A stretch of DNA of 6,999 nucleotides from an uncultured Methylococcaceae bacterium (lineage in GTDB: Bacteria > Pseudomonadota > Gammaproteobacteria > Methylococcales > Methylomonadaceae). The notes below the pieces were generated by a model that worked only from the letters and a program-made list of their open reading frames with translations, did not search any database and was not told the origin of the DNA. How positions within the stretch are numbered: position 1 is the stretch's first letter; the number at the start of each line of letters is the position of its first letter. A program made the translations under genes and the position numbers. Shown here piece after piece: positions 1-5,471 of this stretch. Location: positions 1-6,999 of the forward strand of contig CAIVAH010000143.1 in assembly GCA_903903765.1 (NCBI GenBank). The letters run 5' to 3'.

Positions 1-624
1 AAACAATGCAAAACTAATCCATGGGATGAATTTGCAGCAACTCATAATAAAGGCGATAAAATCTCAGGTAAAATCAAATCTATTACTGACTTCGGTATCT
101 TTATTGGTCTTGATGGCGGTATTGATGGTTTGGTTCACATGTCAGATATTTCTTGGGCAGATGAAGGTGAAGCATCAGTTCGTGAATTCAAAAAAGGTGA
201 TGAATTAGAAACTGTAATTTTGGCAGTTGATTCTGAACGTGAGCGTATCTCGTTAGGTATCAAACAACTTGAACAAGATCCGTTCCAAAATTTCTTGGCG
301 ACTAATGAAAAAGGTAGCTTAGTTAAAGGTACAATCAAAGAAGTTGATGCTAAAGGTGCGGTTGTTATTTTAGCTGACCACGTAGAAGGTTATTTACGTG
401 CTTCTGAAATTCAACGTGATCGAGTTGAAGACGCTCGTACCTTGTTAAAAGAAGGCGATGAATTAGAAGCTAAATTCATAGGTGTTGATAAGAAAAGTAA
501 AACTATTTCGTTATCAATTAAAGCAAAAGACCAAGACGAAGAAACACACACCATTAAAGATCATGCTCAACAAGCAGTTGGCACTCCAACAATGGCGGAC
601 TTATTTAAGCAGTTAGAAAAATAA
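1..624 (+). CDS. rpsA: 30S ribosomal protein S1, C-terminal part (5' end outside window)
   Basis: This is the last 207 codons of ribosomal protein S1, open from base 1 in frame with no start in view. S1 binds mRNA on the 30S subunit and helps initiation on structured or weak ribosome-binding sites. Two S1 RNA-binding repeats are visible. The first covers about visible residues 18-87, with the typical run [19 protein letters not shown] and then [10 protein letters not shown]. The second covers about 104-174, with [16 protein letters not shown] and [11 protein letters not shown]. They correspond to the fifth and sixth repeats of the 557-residue E. coli protein. The tail ends in [10 protein letters not shown], in the place of the E. 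coli MAEAFKAAKGE-type ending. An internal ATG at 130 is not the start, because homology runs unbroken upstream of it. ihfB follows 63 bases downstream, the usual gammaproteobacterial order. Confidence 0.97.
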   Translation, partial: KQCKTNPWDEFAATHNKGDKISGKIKSITDFGIFIGLDGGIDGLVHMSDISWADEGEASVREFKKGDELETVILAVDSERERISLGIKQLEQDPFQNFLATNEKGSLVKGTIKEVDAKGAVVILADHVEGYLRASEIQRDRVEDARTLLKEGDELEAKFIGVDKKSKTISLSIKAKDQDEETHTIKDHAQQAVGTPTMADLFKQLEK

Positions 625-640
625 GGAATGTGATTACTGA

Positions 641-675
641 GGGTATGTGCTCTACATACCCTTTGTCGCTTTTTT
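641..675 (+). terminator. Hairpin between rpsA and ihfB, possible weak or partial terminator
   Basis: GGGTATGT (641-648) pairs perfectly with ACATACCC (654-661) around a five-base loop. The T-run is split: TTT at 662-664, then GTCGC, then six T at 670-675. The interruption makes it a poor intrinsic terminator. It may only reduce read-through from rpsA into ihfB, or protect the rpsA mRNA 3' end. The hairpin stops 26 bases before the ihfB start, so it does not cover that gene's ribosome-binding site. Confidence 0.45.
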
Positions 676-687
676 AAGGGATAGAAT

Positions 688-993
688 GTGAATAAATCAG
701 AATTAATTGAAGCTCTTGCAAAAAAACAACCACATCTTCAGGTTAAAGATGTTGAAATGGCCGTTAAATCCATAATTGAAGGTATGAATCTTTCCTTATC
801 TTCAGGTGAAAGAATTGAGATAAGAGGTTTTGGTAGTTTTTCTTTACATAAACGTCCTGAACGTATTGGTCGTAACCCAAAAACAGGTGAACCTGTTTCA
901 TTACCTGAAAAGCATGTGCCCCACTTTAAGCCAGGTAAAGAAATGAGAGATAGGGTTGATTCTGCAAGTAGCGATTATCAAATCACTGATTAA
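688..993 (+). CDS. ihfB: Integration host factor subunit beta
   Basis: This encodes the beta subunit of IHF, the heterodimeric nucleoid protein that bends DNA by about 160 degrees in recombination, replication and transcription. The 101-residue protein aligns along its whole length with E. coli IhfB (94 residues): [10 protein letters not shown] at the start, then [14 protein letters not shown] (41-54) and GRNPKTGE (61-68). The latter holds the beta-arm proline, here Pro64, that wedges into the minor groove. [13 protein letters not shown] (77-89) precedes about seven extra C-terminal residues. The start is GTG at 688, because AAGGG at 676-680 gives a good ribosome-binding site 7 bases upstream. 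The overlapping ATG at 686 is followed at once by TGA and cannot encode the protein. The beta rather than alpha subunit is called from the rpsA neighbour and the sequence. A strong terminator follows. Confidence 0.96.
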   Translation: MNKSELIEALAKKQPHLQVKDVEMAVKSIIEGMNLSLSSGERIEIRGFGSFSLHKRPERIGRNPKTGEPVSLPEKHVPHFKPGKEMRDRVDSASSDYQITD

Positions 994-997
994 TATT

Positions 998-1046
998 TTT
1001 TAAAGTAACAATAATTTATAATTGTTGTTACTTTAAAACCTTTTTT
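998..1046 (+). terminator. Intrinsic terminator of ihfB
   Basis: A 14-bp perfect stem pairs 998-1011 (TTTTAAAGTAACAA) with 1025-1038. It can be extended inward by three A-T pairs and one wobble to a five-base loop at 1016-1020. CC and six T (1041-1046) follow on the plus strand. It begins 5 bases after the ihfB stop codon and separates that unit from the feo promoter. Confidence 0.85.
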
Positions 1047-1108
1047 ATTTTAAAACCCTCCGCTTTACATAAGTACTCTATTCTTTTTTCCTCTGTTTTT
1101 AAAATAAA

Positions 1109-1138
1109 TTGAATTACACTGAAATGTAGGTAATTCAA
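1109..1138. promoter_or_regulatory. 9-bp perfect inverted repeat upstream of the feo promoter
   Basis: TTGAATTAC (1109-1117) is mirrored by GTAATTCAA (1130-1138) across a 12-base spacer. It sits 15 bases upstream of the predicted -35 box of feoA, where activators or upstream repressors often bind. No regulator is recognised from the sequence. The arms contain TTGA/TCAA, but the spacing does not fit FNR. Confidence 0.35.
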
Positions 1139-1146
1139 ATTGTCTA

Positions 1147-1163
1147 CTTGAGTTTGATTCAAG
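1147..1163. promoter_or_regulatory. FNR-like palindrome with one extra spacer base, over the feo -35 box
   Basis: CTTGA (1147-1151) and TCAAG (1159-1163) form an inverted repeat around a 7-base centre that covers the -35 hexamer. The inner TTGA/TCAA halves resemble the FNR consensus TTGATNNNNATCAA but span 15 bases instead of 14. E. coli feo is known to be activated by FNR and repressed by Fur. A true FNR site would normally keep the exact spacing, so this is only a possible operator, and its overlap with the -35 would fit repression better than activation. Confidence 0.25.
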
Positions 1164-1181
1164 GTAAATCTGTGATATATT
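1154..1181 (+). promoter_or_regulatory. Sigma-70 promoter of feoABC with extended -10
   Basis: TTGATT (1154-1159) and TATATT (1176-1181) are separated by 16 bases, and TG at 1173-1174 supplies an extended -10 element. The predicted transcript starts near 1188, giving a leader of roughly 58 bases to feoA. The start falls inside the Fur box, so Fur-Fe(II) binding would block RNA polymerase directly. Confidence 0.65.
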
Positions 1182-1182
1182 C

Positions 1183-1201
1183 ATTAATGAGAATCATTAT
1201 T
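1183..1201. promoter_or_regulatory. Fur box of the feo operon
   Basis: The 19-base site ATTAATGAGAATCATTATT matches the Fur consensus GATAATGATAATCATTATC at 15 of 19 positions, including the whole ATCATTAT right half. It lies directly downstream of the predicted -10 and over the predicted start site, the classical position for iron-dependent repression. Its neighbour is a ferrous iron transporter, which supports the call. Confidence 0.85.
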
Positions 1202-1245
1202 GATTACGTGTTTTAATATCCACACTTACAATTTAGGTTAACTAT

Positions 1246-1482
1246 ATGACTATCAGTTTTAAAAATCTAATGGTGGGCGATTTTGGTAAAATTGTTGGTT
1301 TTGAACAGACGGGTAAAGCTTATCGTAAACGATTGTTGGCCATGGGTTTAATACCTGGCACCGAATTTAGTGTTACTAGATTTGCTCCTATGGGTGATCC
1401 AGTAGAAATTAAGTTAAGAGGCTTTTCCTTAACCTTAAGAAAAGACGAGGCGGATATATTATTAATTGAGAAAATACTATGA
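1246..1482 (+). CDS. feoA: FeoA, SH3-like accessory protein of ferrous iron uptake
   Basis: FeoA is a small cytoplasmic protein needed for full FeoB activity. It is thought to bind FeoB, though its exact role is unsettled. The 78-residue product matches the family in length and has the typical core: GFEQTGKAYRKRLLAMG (18-34), the turn GLIPGTEF (34-41), then FAPMGDPVEIKLRGFSLTLR (46-65) and a last beta strand ILLIEKIL. These form the SH3-like barrel also seen at the C-terminus of DtxR-type regulators. The ATG at 1246 has AGG at 1235-1237, 8 bases upstream. The stop codon overlaps the feoB start in an ATGA arrangement, so translation of the two is probably coupled. The Fur-controlled promoter lies just upstream. 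Confidence 0.96.
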   Translation: MTISFKNLMVGDFGKIVGFEQTGKAYRKRLLAMGLIPGTEFSVTRFAPMGDPVEIKLRGFSLTLRKDEADILLIEKIL

Positions 1483-3797
1483 AGACCCCTTTAATTGTAG
1501 GGGTAGTCGGCAATCCTAATTGCGGTAAAACTACTTTATTTAATGTACTTACCGGTTCTAAGCAGCATGTGGGTAATTGGCCTGGGGTGACTGTTGAGAA
1601 GAAAACAGGCGTATATACACATGAAAATCAATTAATTGAATTAGTAGATTTACCCGGCACTTATTCACTGGAAGCTGCGGATGATGAGGTTTCTTTAGAT
1701 GAGAAAGTGGCTAGAGATTATGTGGCTTCAAAAGTAGCTGATTTAATAATAAACATTATTGATGCATCAAACATAGAAAGAAATTTATACCTAACATCTC
1801 AACTCATTGAGATGAGAGTACCCATGTTAATAGTGCTTAACATGATGGATGCTGTAAAACATAGTGGCATAAAGATTGATATAGAATCCTTATCTAAGCA
1901 ATTAGGATGTCCAGTTATTCCAATCGCGGCAGCAACAAAAAGTGGAATCCCATATTTAAAAAATCAGATTAATAAAGCTGCTAATCACAAGATAATCCCT
2001 GAGCTTAATATTCCGTATGACAATACGTTAGAACAGGCTGTAGAAGAGCTATCTGTTGATCTTAAAAGTATTGCTGATGAGTTCCAGTGTGATTTGCGTT
2101 GGTTGGCACTTAGAGCGTTAGAGTCAGATACCCTAGCTAAAGCAATGGTGGGTGAGCATTTATGGCTTAAGGTTGTTAAATTACAAGCAAAAGTCGAGGC
2201 AGAAACTGCCGATGAAATTGATATACTTGCTGCAGATGCACGTTATGGTTTTGTAAATCAATTGATAAAATCCTCGGTCTGTCGAATAGATGAGGTGAGT
2301 CGGTACACGACAGAAAAAATTGATGCAATTGTATTAAACCGATTTTTGGGGATTCCGATATTTTTGTTAGTCATGTATGCCATGTTTATGTTTACTATAA
2401 ATTTGGGTACAGCTTTCGTTGATTTCTTTGAGCAATCAGTGGGTGCATTACTTATTGATGGCTTAAGCATGCAATTAAATCGCTTTGATTTATCCGAATG
2501 GTTTATCGTTTTCATGACTAAGGGAATAGGCGGAGGAATACAGGTTGTCGCAACCTTTATTCCTATTATTGGGCTTTTATTTATGTTTTTATCTGCTTTG
2601 GAAGATTCTGGCTATATGGCTAGAGCGGCATTTGTTATGGATAGATTTATGCGTATGATTGGTTTACCAGGTAAATCATTTGTACCTATGATTGTTGGTT
2701 TTGGGTGTAACGTGCCTGCTATTATGGCAACTAGAACCTTAGAAAATCAGCGAGATAGAATCTTAACTAACCTTATGAATCCATTTATGTCGTGTGGCGC
2801 TCGACTTCCTGTATATGCATTATTTGCTGCGGCTTTTTTTCCTGTGGGAGGCCAAAATATAGTCTTTGGTTTGTATTTAATTGGTATAGCTGTTGCTGTA
2901 ATGACAGGTTTAATAATGCGACATACCCTATTTAAAGGTAAATCAGCACCGTTTATTATGGAGTTACCCGCTTATCATATGCCTACTTTACGCGGCGTTA
3001 TGTTACGTACTTGGGATAGGATGCAAGCATTTATTTTGAATGCAGGCAAAGTGATTGTACCTATGGTTATTATTTTAAATTTTTTAAATGCTTTAGGTAT
3101 GGATGGTAGTTTTAACCAAGAAAATAGCAACAAATCAGTGTTAAGCGAAATTGGCAGGTCTTTAACACCTGCTTTTAAACCTATGGGCATTGATAAAGAT
3201 AATTGGCCGGCAACAGTGGGTATTTTTACAGGAGTGCTTGCAAAAGAAGCTGTCGTTGGGACATTGGATGCGTTATATAGTCAGAAATCAAATAATGTAT
3301 CAGTTCAAGCAATAGACTTTAATCTTAAAGAGAGTTTGCTTGCTGCCTGTTTAACTATTCCTCATAACTTGGCATCTTTAGCTGATAATGTATTGGACCC
3401 CTTAGGGTTAAATATTGGAAATGTAGAAGATATTAATACTGCCTCAAGCGAGCAATCAGTTAATGCTAACACCTATACTACTATGCAACATAGTTTTGAC
3501 GGAAAAATGGGGGCGTTTTCTTACTTGTTGTTTATTTTGTTGTATGCGCCTTGTGTAGCAGCAACGGCAGCTATATATCGGGAAACTAATTTGCAGTGGG
3601 CCGTGTTTGTTGTGTTCTGGACTACTGGAATTGCTTATTCATCAGCTACTATTTTCTATCAGATTTCTACTTTTTCGCAACATCCCACTTATTCAGTAAC
3701 ATGGATTATCGGTTTAACAGTAGTTTATATTTTTGTGTTATTGGGATTATGGTGGTTGGGTAAGTATCAAACTAAAAACGTATTGGTCTTTAATTAA
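1479..3797 (+). CDS. feoB: FeoB, ferrous iron transporter with N-terminal G domain
   Basis: FeoB is the inner-membrane Fe(II) permease. The 772-residue protein has the usual length (E. coli 773). The N-terminal GTPase shows G1 GNPNCGKTT (11-19), a switch I region VGNWPGVTVEKKTG (31-44), G3 DLPGTYSLE (57-65), G4 NMMD (121-124) and G5 near AATKSG (151-156). A helical GDI-like domain fills about 170-270. The membrane domain begins near 288 and holds both Gate regions: VGFGCNVPAIMATRTLENQR (406-425) with FMSCGARLPVY (436-446), and GVLAKEAVVGTLDALYS (585-601), then APCVAATAAIYRE (690-702). Cys410, Cys439 and Cys692 are in conserved places. The tail GKYQTKNVLVFN lacks the cysteine cluster found at the end of E. 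coli FeoB. The start overlaps feoA by 4 bases; feoC follows after 2. Confidence 0.98.
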   Translation: MKTPLIVGVVGNPNCGKTTLFNVLTGSKQHVGNWPGVTVEKKTGVYTHENQLIELVDLPGTYSLEAADDEVSLDEKVARDYVASKVADLIINIIDASNIERNLYLTSQLIEMRVPMLIVLNMMDAVKHSGIKIDIESLSKQLGCPVIPIAAATKSGIPYLKNQINKAANHKIIPELNIPYDNTLEQAVEELSVDLKSIADEFQCDLRWLALRALESDTLAKAMVGEHLWLKVVKLQAKVEAETADEIDILAADARYGFVNQLIKSSVCRIDEVSRYTTEKIDAIVLNRFLGIPIFLLVMYAMFMFTINLGTAFVDFFEQSVGALLIDGLSMQLNRFDLSEWFIVFMTKGIGGGIQVVATFIPIIGLLFMFLSALEDSGYMARAAFVMDRFMRMIGLPGKSFVPMIVGFGCNVPAIMATRTLENQRDRILTNLMNPFMSCGARLPVYALFAAAFFPVGGQNIVFGLYLIGIAVAVMTGLIMRHTLFKGKSAPFIMELPAYHMPTLRGVMLRTWDRMQAFILNAGKVIVPMVIILNFLNALGMDGSFNQENSNKSVLSEIGRSLTPAFKPMGIDKDNWPATVGIFTGVLAKEAVVGTLDALYSQKSNNVSVQAIDFNLKESLLAACLTIPHNLASLADNVLDPLGLNIGNVEDINTASSEQSVNANTYTTMQHSFDGKMGAFSYLLFILLYAPCVAATAAIYRETNLQWAVFVVFWTTGIAYSSATIFYQISTFSQHPTYSVTWIIGLTVVYIFVLLGLWWLGKYQTKNVLVFN

Positions 3798-3799
3798 AT

Positions 3800-4024
3800 A
3801 TGATTCTGTCTGATTTGCGAGATTATCTAAAAGCTCAGCCTAGTGTCACATTAGCCGATTTAGTAAATCATTTTAATTGTGATGCAGATGCTTTAAGAGG
3901 CATGATGCAACGTTGGATAAATAAAGGTAATCTACGTAAGTTAACTAATGATAAAGCCTGTGGAACAAGCTGTTGTAAATGTGATCCTAATTTAACTGAA
4001 ATCTATCAATGGATAGATAATTAA
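3800..4024 (+). CDS. feoC: FeoC-like winged-helix protein with cysteine cluster
   Basis: The 74-residue product fits the FeoC family in size, in position after feoB, and in layout. An N-terminal winged-helix part (about 1-48: ILSDLRDYLKAQPSVTLADL, then DADALRGMMQRWINKGNLRKL) is followed by a short cysteine cluster, Cys54, Cys58, Cys59 and Cys61 (CGTSCCKC), and an aromatic tail IYQWIDN. In enterobacteria FeoC binds FeoB and protects it from FtsH proteolysis, and its cysteines can carry an oxygen-sensitive iron-sulfur cluster. A role as transcription regulator has been proposed but is weakly supported. The ATG sits 2 bases after the feoB stop with no clear ribosome-binding site of its own, which points to translational coupling. 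The stop codon overlaps the operon terminator. Confidence 0.88.
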   Translation: MILSDLRDYLKAQPSVTLADLVNHFNCDADALRGMMQRWINKGNLRKLTNDKACGTSCCKCDPNLTEIYQWIDN

Positions 4025-4061
4025 GTTTAGTCCCTGATTTTAACTGAACTTTTATTTTTTT
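4023..4061 (+). terminator. Terminator of the feo operon, overlapping the mepA 3' end
   Basis: AAGTTTAGT (4023-4031) pairs with ACTGAACTT (4043-4051) through nine pairs including one wobble, with an 11-base loop. A T-rich tail follows (4050-4061, one A). It uses the last bases of the feoC stop codon, and its T-run lies in the last codons of the convergent gene mepA. In the minus direction the hairpin is followed by AATTATC, so it should not terminate mepA well. Confidence 0.6.
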
Positions 4062-4906
4062 AAAACGTCTGTACATAATTTAGGTAAAGCAACAGGTTTC
4101 GTGATTAATTTATTGGGGGTAGGGTGTTTAGCTTCATAAGAAAACCACCAATCAAGCTCAGAATCGCAGCCATTGCCTTTAGGTAAGGATTCTTGAGATT
4201 GGCAATTTGTATTATCGACAGGACATTTTAAGCGCACATGAAAATGGTCATCATGATGCCACCAAGGTCTAATTTTTCTTACCCAGTCCTCTTTATAGTA
4301 ATGCCAACAAAGTTCTTTTTTTATACTAGGATTAACAAAAATACGATCTACTTCGGGCATTGAAGCAGCCGCAGCAAGAATTTTTTCGTTAGTATCAGAC
4401 CAATGTCTGGGATCCAAATAATCCGTGTCTTTTAATAGTACAGAAGGTGCGGACCAATGTTCTCTTTCATCATTTGACAGTTGATGGGAGTTTGCATGGT
4501 TTGATAATAAGAACCAAATATCCACATCTAAACCGGTTTGATGACTACGATGTCCGCTTATTGTAGGACCACCACGTGCTTGACCTAAATCACCAATTAA
4601 TAAGCTTCCCCAGTGTTGATTAGTGGATGTTTGACCTAATTTAATGATGAAATTTTTTAAATCAGGATGTCCATAGGCGCGATTTCTAGACGGACGCATG
4701 ACTTGATAGCCAATGCCATTTGCTGGGAGTACAACCGCTCCATCAATACAGCCTGAAGTATAAGTGCCAATGCTTTGCGTTTTTGTAGTTTGAGTAGGTT
4801 TATTGACTTGTGCCCAGCGTTGAGCAACTAGGTCTGCTGAAGCGTTGAGGCTAAGACAATTTAAAAATATTAAAAAAAAGAAAGGTGAGGTGTTTTTTAA
4901 AAACAT
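4052..4906 (-). CDS. mepA: Penicillin-insensitive murein endopeptidase MepA
   Basis: MepA is a periplasmic LAS-type zinc metallopeptidase that cuts D-Ala-meso-DAP cross-links in peptidoglycan. The 284-residue protein (E. coli 274) has the zinc motif GHRSHQTGLDVD (118-129; His122 and Asp129 as ligands, His119 conserved) and HDDHFH (218-223; His218, His221 and the ligand His223). Conserved blocks include QSIGTYTSGC, YQVMR, YGHPDL, LLIGDLGQARGG, RIFVNPSIKKELC and VRKIRPWW. Six mature cysteines (53, 200, 228, 235, 247, 278) match the six that form three disulfides in E. coli. The start at 4906 gives a clean signal peptide, MFLKN, a hydrophobic stretch, then ASA before Asp25. The reading frame stays open to an ATG at 5005, but that would cross a transcription terminator and add non-homologous residues. 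No ribosome-binding site precedes the chosen ATG. Confidence 0.93.
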   Translation of the reverse strand: MFLKNTSPFFFLIFLNCLSLNASADLVAQRWAQVNKPTQTTKTQSIGTYTSGCIDGAVVLPANGIGYQVMRPSRNRAYGHPDLKNFIIKLGQTSTNQHWGSLLIGDLGQARGGPTISGHRSHQTGLDVDIWFLLSNHANSHQLSNDEREHWSAPSVLLKDTDYLDPRHWSDTNEKILAAAASMPEVDRIFVNPSIKKELCWHYYKEDWVRKIRPWWHHDDHFHVRLKCPVDNTNCQSQESLPKGNGCDSELDWWFSYEAKHPTPNKLITKPVALPKLCTDVLKK

Positions 4907-4939
4907 ATCAGTATAAAAAAGTAAGGAAGTAACGGGCAT

Positions 4940-4963
4940 AAAAAAGCCCACATTAAGTGGGCT
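4940..4963 (-). terminator. Strong intrinsic terminator just upstream of mepA
   Basis: Read on the minus strand, AGCCCAC (4963-4957) and GTGGGCT (4951-4945) form a perfect 7-bp GC-rich stem with loop TTAAT, followed directly by six T (4945-4940). It lies 34 bases before the mepA start and reads in the same direction. It therefore ends a transcript that begins upstream, or acts as an attenuator for mepA. Confidence 0.85.
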
Positions 4964-5119
4964 CCGTCCTGTTTTTTTTATTATATGGACGACTGCTGGG
5001 TGCATAGCAGTTTCAAATAAGTAGCGGTTTTTATTATTTTTTTGCCAAATACCTTTGGCCGCTTTCCTCCTCCCTCTGAAAAGACTAAGTTCGAAAAACT
5101 TCAGTACATCTCTTAAGGT
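4940..5119 (-). ncRNA. Putative small RNA or attenuated leader of mepA, family unknown
   Basis: A near-consensus sigma-70 promoter (5126-5154) and a strong terminator (4940-4963) bracket about 180 bases on the minus strand with no supported protein gene. Read 5' to 3', the RNA would contain a small hairpin (arms 5101-5097 and 5091-5087), a purine-rich AGAGGGAGGAGGAAAG stretch (5077-5062), a 6-bp hairpin GCCAAA/TTTGGC (5059-5044), a 5-bp hairpin CTGCT/AGCAG (5010-4993), CGTCC pairing with GGACG (4991-4965), and the terminator. It contains five GGA triplets, including ACAGGACGGAG, which recalls CsrA/RsmA-binding RNAs, but these are not clearly placed in hairpin loops. I compared it from memory with 6S, 4.5S, RNase P, Spot 42, GlmZ and common riboswitches and found no match. 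Either a free small RNA or a mepA leader is possible. Confidence 0.4.
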
Positions 5120-5125
5120 GGGTGC

Positions 5126-5154
5126 ATTTTAATGTATAGAAATGGGCTTGTCTA
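5126..5154 (-). promoter_or_regulatory. Minus-strand sigma-70 promoter for the mepA leader or small RNA
   Basis: On the minus strand TAGACA (5154-5149) and TAAAAT (5131-5126) each differ from consensus at one position and are separated by the ideal 17 bases. The predicted start is about 5119. It is the best promoter match I noticed upstream of mepA, and it is placed just after a terminator-like hairpin that would shield it from upstream transcription. Confidence 0.65.
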
Positions 5155-5156
5155 GT

Positions 5157-5183
5157 AAAAACTGCGACAAATTGTCGCAGTTT
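5157..5183 (-). terminator. Terminator-like hairpin, minus-strand orientation favoured
   Basis: A perfect stem of 10 bp (5159-5168 with 5174-5183; GC-rich core CTGCGAC/GTCGCAG) has loop bases 5169-5173. On the minus strand it ends in five T (5161-5157); on the plus strand only TTT precedes GATGATT. It could stop a minus-strand transcript from the AT-rich region beyond it, or act weakly in both directions. It abuts the -35 box of the minus-strand promoter. Confidence 0.55.
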
Positions 5184-5385
5184 GATGATTAGGTTGCTAT
5201 TATGTTAATTTATTAAATTATGATATAGGTGTTTAATTTAATTTAATAACATTAAATCAAGTGGTTATTTTATAAAATGCATTTTTTTTAAAATAAAGAT
5301 TTTTTTTGTGTTTGAATGGGTTGTTTTGCAGAAAAGTATATTACAAGGTGTGTAGAGTTAATCGCTATCGGAATTATATTTATTG
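5184..5385. other. AT-rich intergenic tract without a supported gene
   Basis: This stretch is almost entirely A and T. It contains an 11-bp inverted repeat (TTATTAAATTA at 5210-5220 with TAATTTAATAA at 5239-5249), a 12-bp palindrome ATTTTATAAAAT (5267-5278) and runs of T at 5282-5289 and 5301-5308. I see no open reading frame with a start site, no tRNA and no tandem array. The composition suggests a curved promoter region open to nucleoid proteins. Confidence 0.5.
5255..5267 (+). promoter_or_regulatory. Candidate IHF binding site
   Basis: AATCAAGTGGTTA matches the IHF core consensus WATCAANNNNTTR at every defined position and is flanked upstream by an AT-rich tract, as good IHF sites often are. 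It lies between the minus-strand promoter (5126-5154) and the plus-strand TATAAT box (5394-5399). In AT-rich DNA such matches also arise by chance. Confidence 0.4.
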
Positions 5386-5399
5386 TATAGTACTATAAT
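5386..5399 (+). promoter_or_regulatory. TATAAT box overlapping a 12-bp palindrome
   Basis: A perfect -10 hexamer TATAAT stands at 5394-5399. No good -35 is found 16-18 bases upstream (GAATTA at 5371-5376 is the nearest). The perfect palindrome TATAGTACTATA (5386-5397) overlaps the -10. The weak -35 plus operator-like palindrome would suit a regulated promoter for the two genes downstream, with a leader of about 65 bases. Confidence 0.45.
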
Positions 5400-5471
5400 G
5401 ACTTTTTATAACTAGTTAAGTATTGATTTGACGCTGAGAACTACACTTCAACATCCTATCCGTAAGAAATA

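Noticed and set aside
26..208. 60-codon open frame near the left edge
   Set aside because: It lies in another frame of rpsA, whose own frame is fully conserved here, and shows no domain or ribosome-binding site.
686..691. ATG at 686 as ihfB start
   Set aside because: It is followed directly by TGA and is out of frame; the GTG at 688 is correctly spaced from AAGGG and in frame with the full IhfB sequence.
2258..2515. Minus-strand open frame of 85 codons inside feoB
   Set aside because: It is a shadow of the feoB coding sequence with no recognisable content.
2975..3190. Minus-strand open frame of 71 codons inside feoB
   Set aside because: It is antisense to conserved FeoB membrane-domain sequence, with no initiation signal or homology.
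4907..5005. N-terminal extension of mepA to the ATG at 5005
   Set aside because: It would translate through a strong terminator hairpin and place the signal peptide internally; the added residues do not resemble MepA.
5044..5077. Resemblance of GGGAGGAGGAAAG to the conserved 5' region of RNase P RNA
   Set aside because: The rest of the RNase P RNA core is absent and the unit is only about 180 bases; the match is a purine-rich coincidence.
5085..5103. GTTCGAAAA on the plus strand as a tRNA T-loop
   Set aside because: No acceptor, anticodon or D-arm can be built around it.
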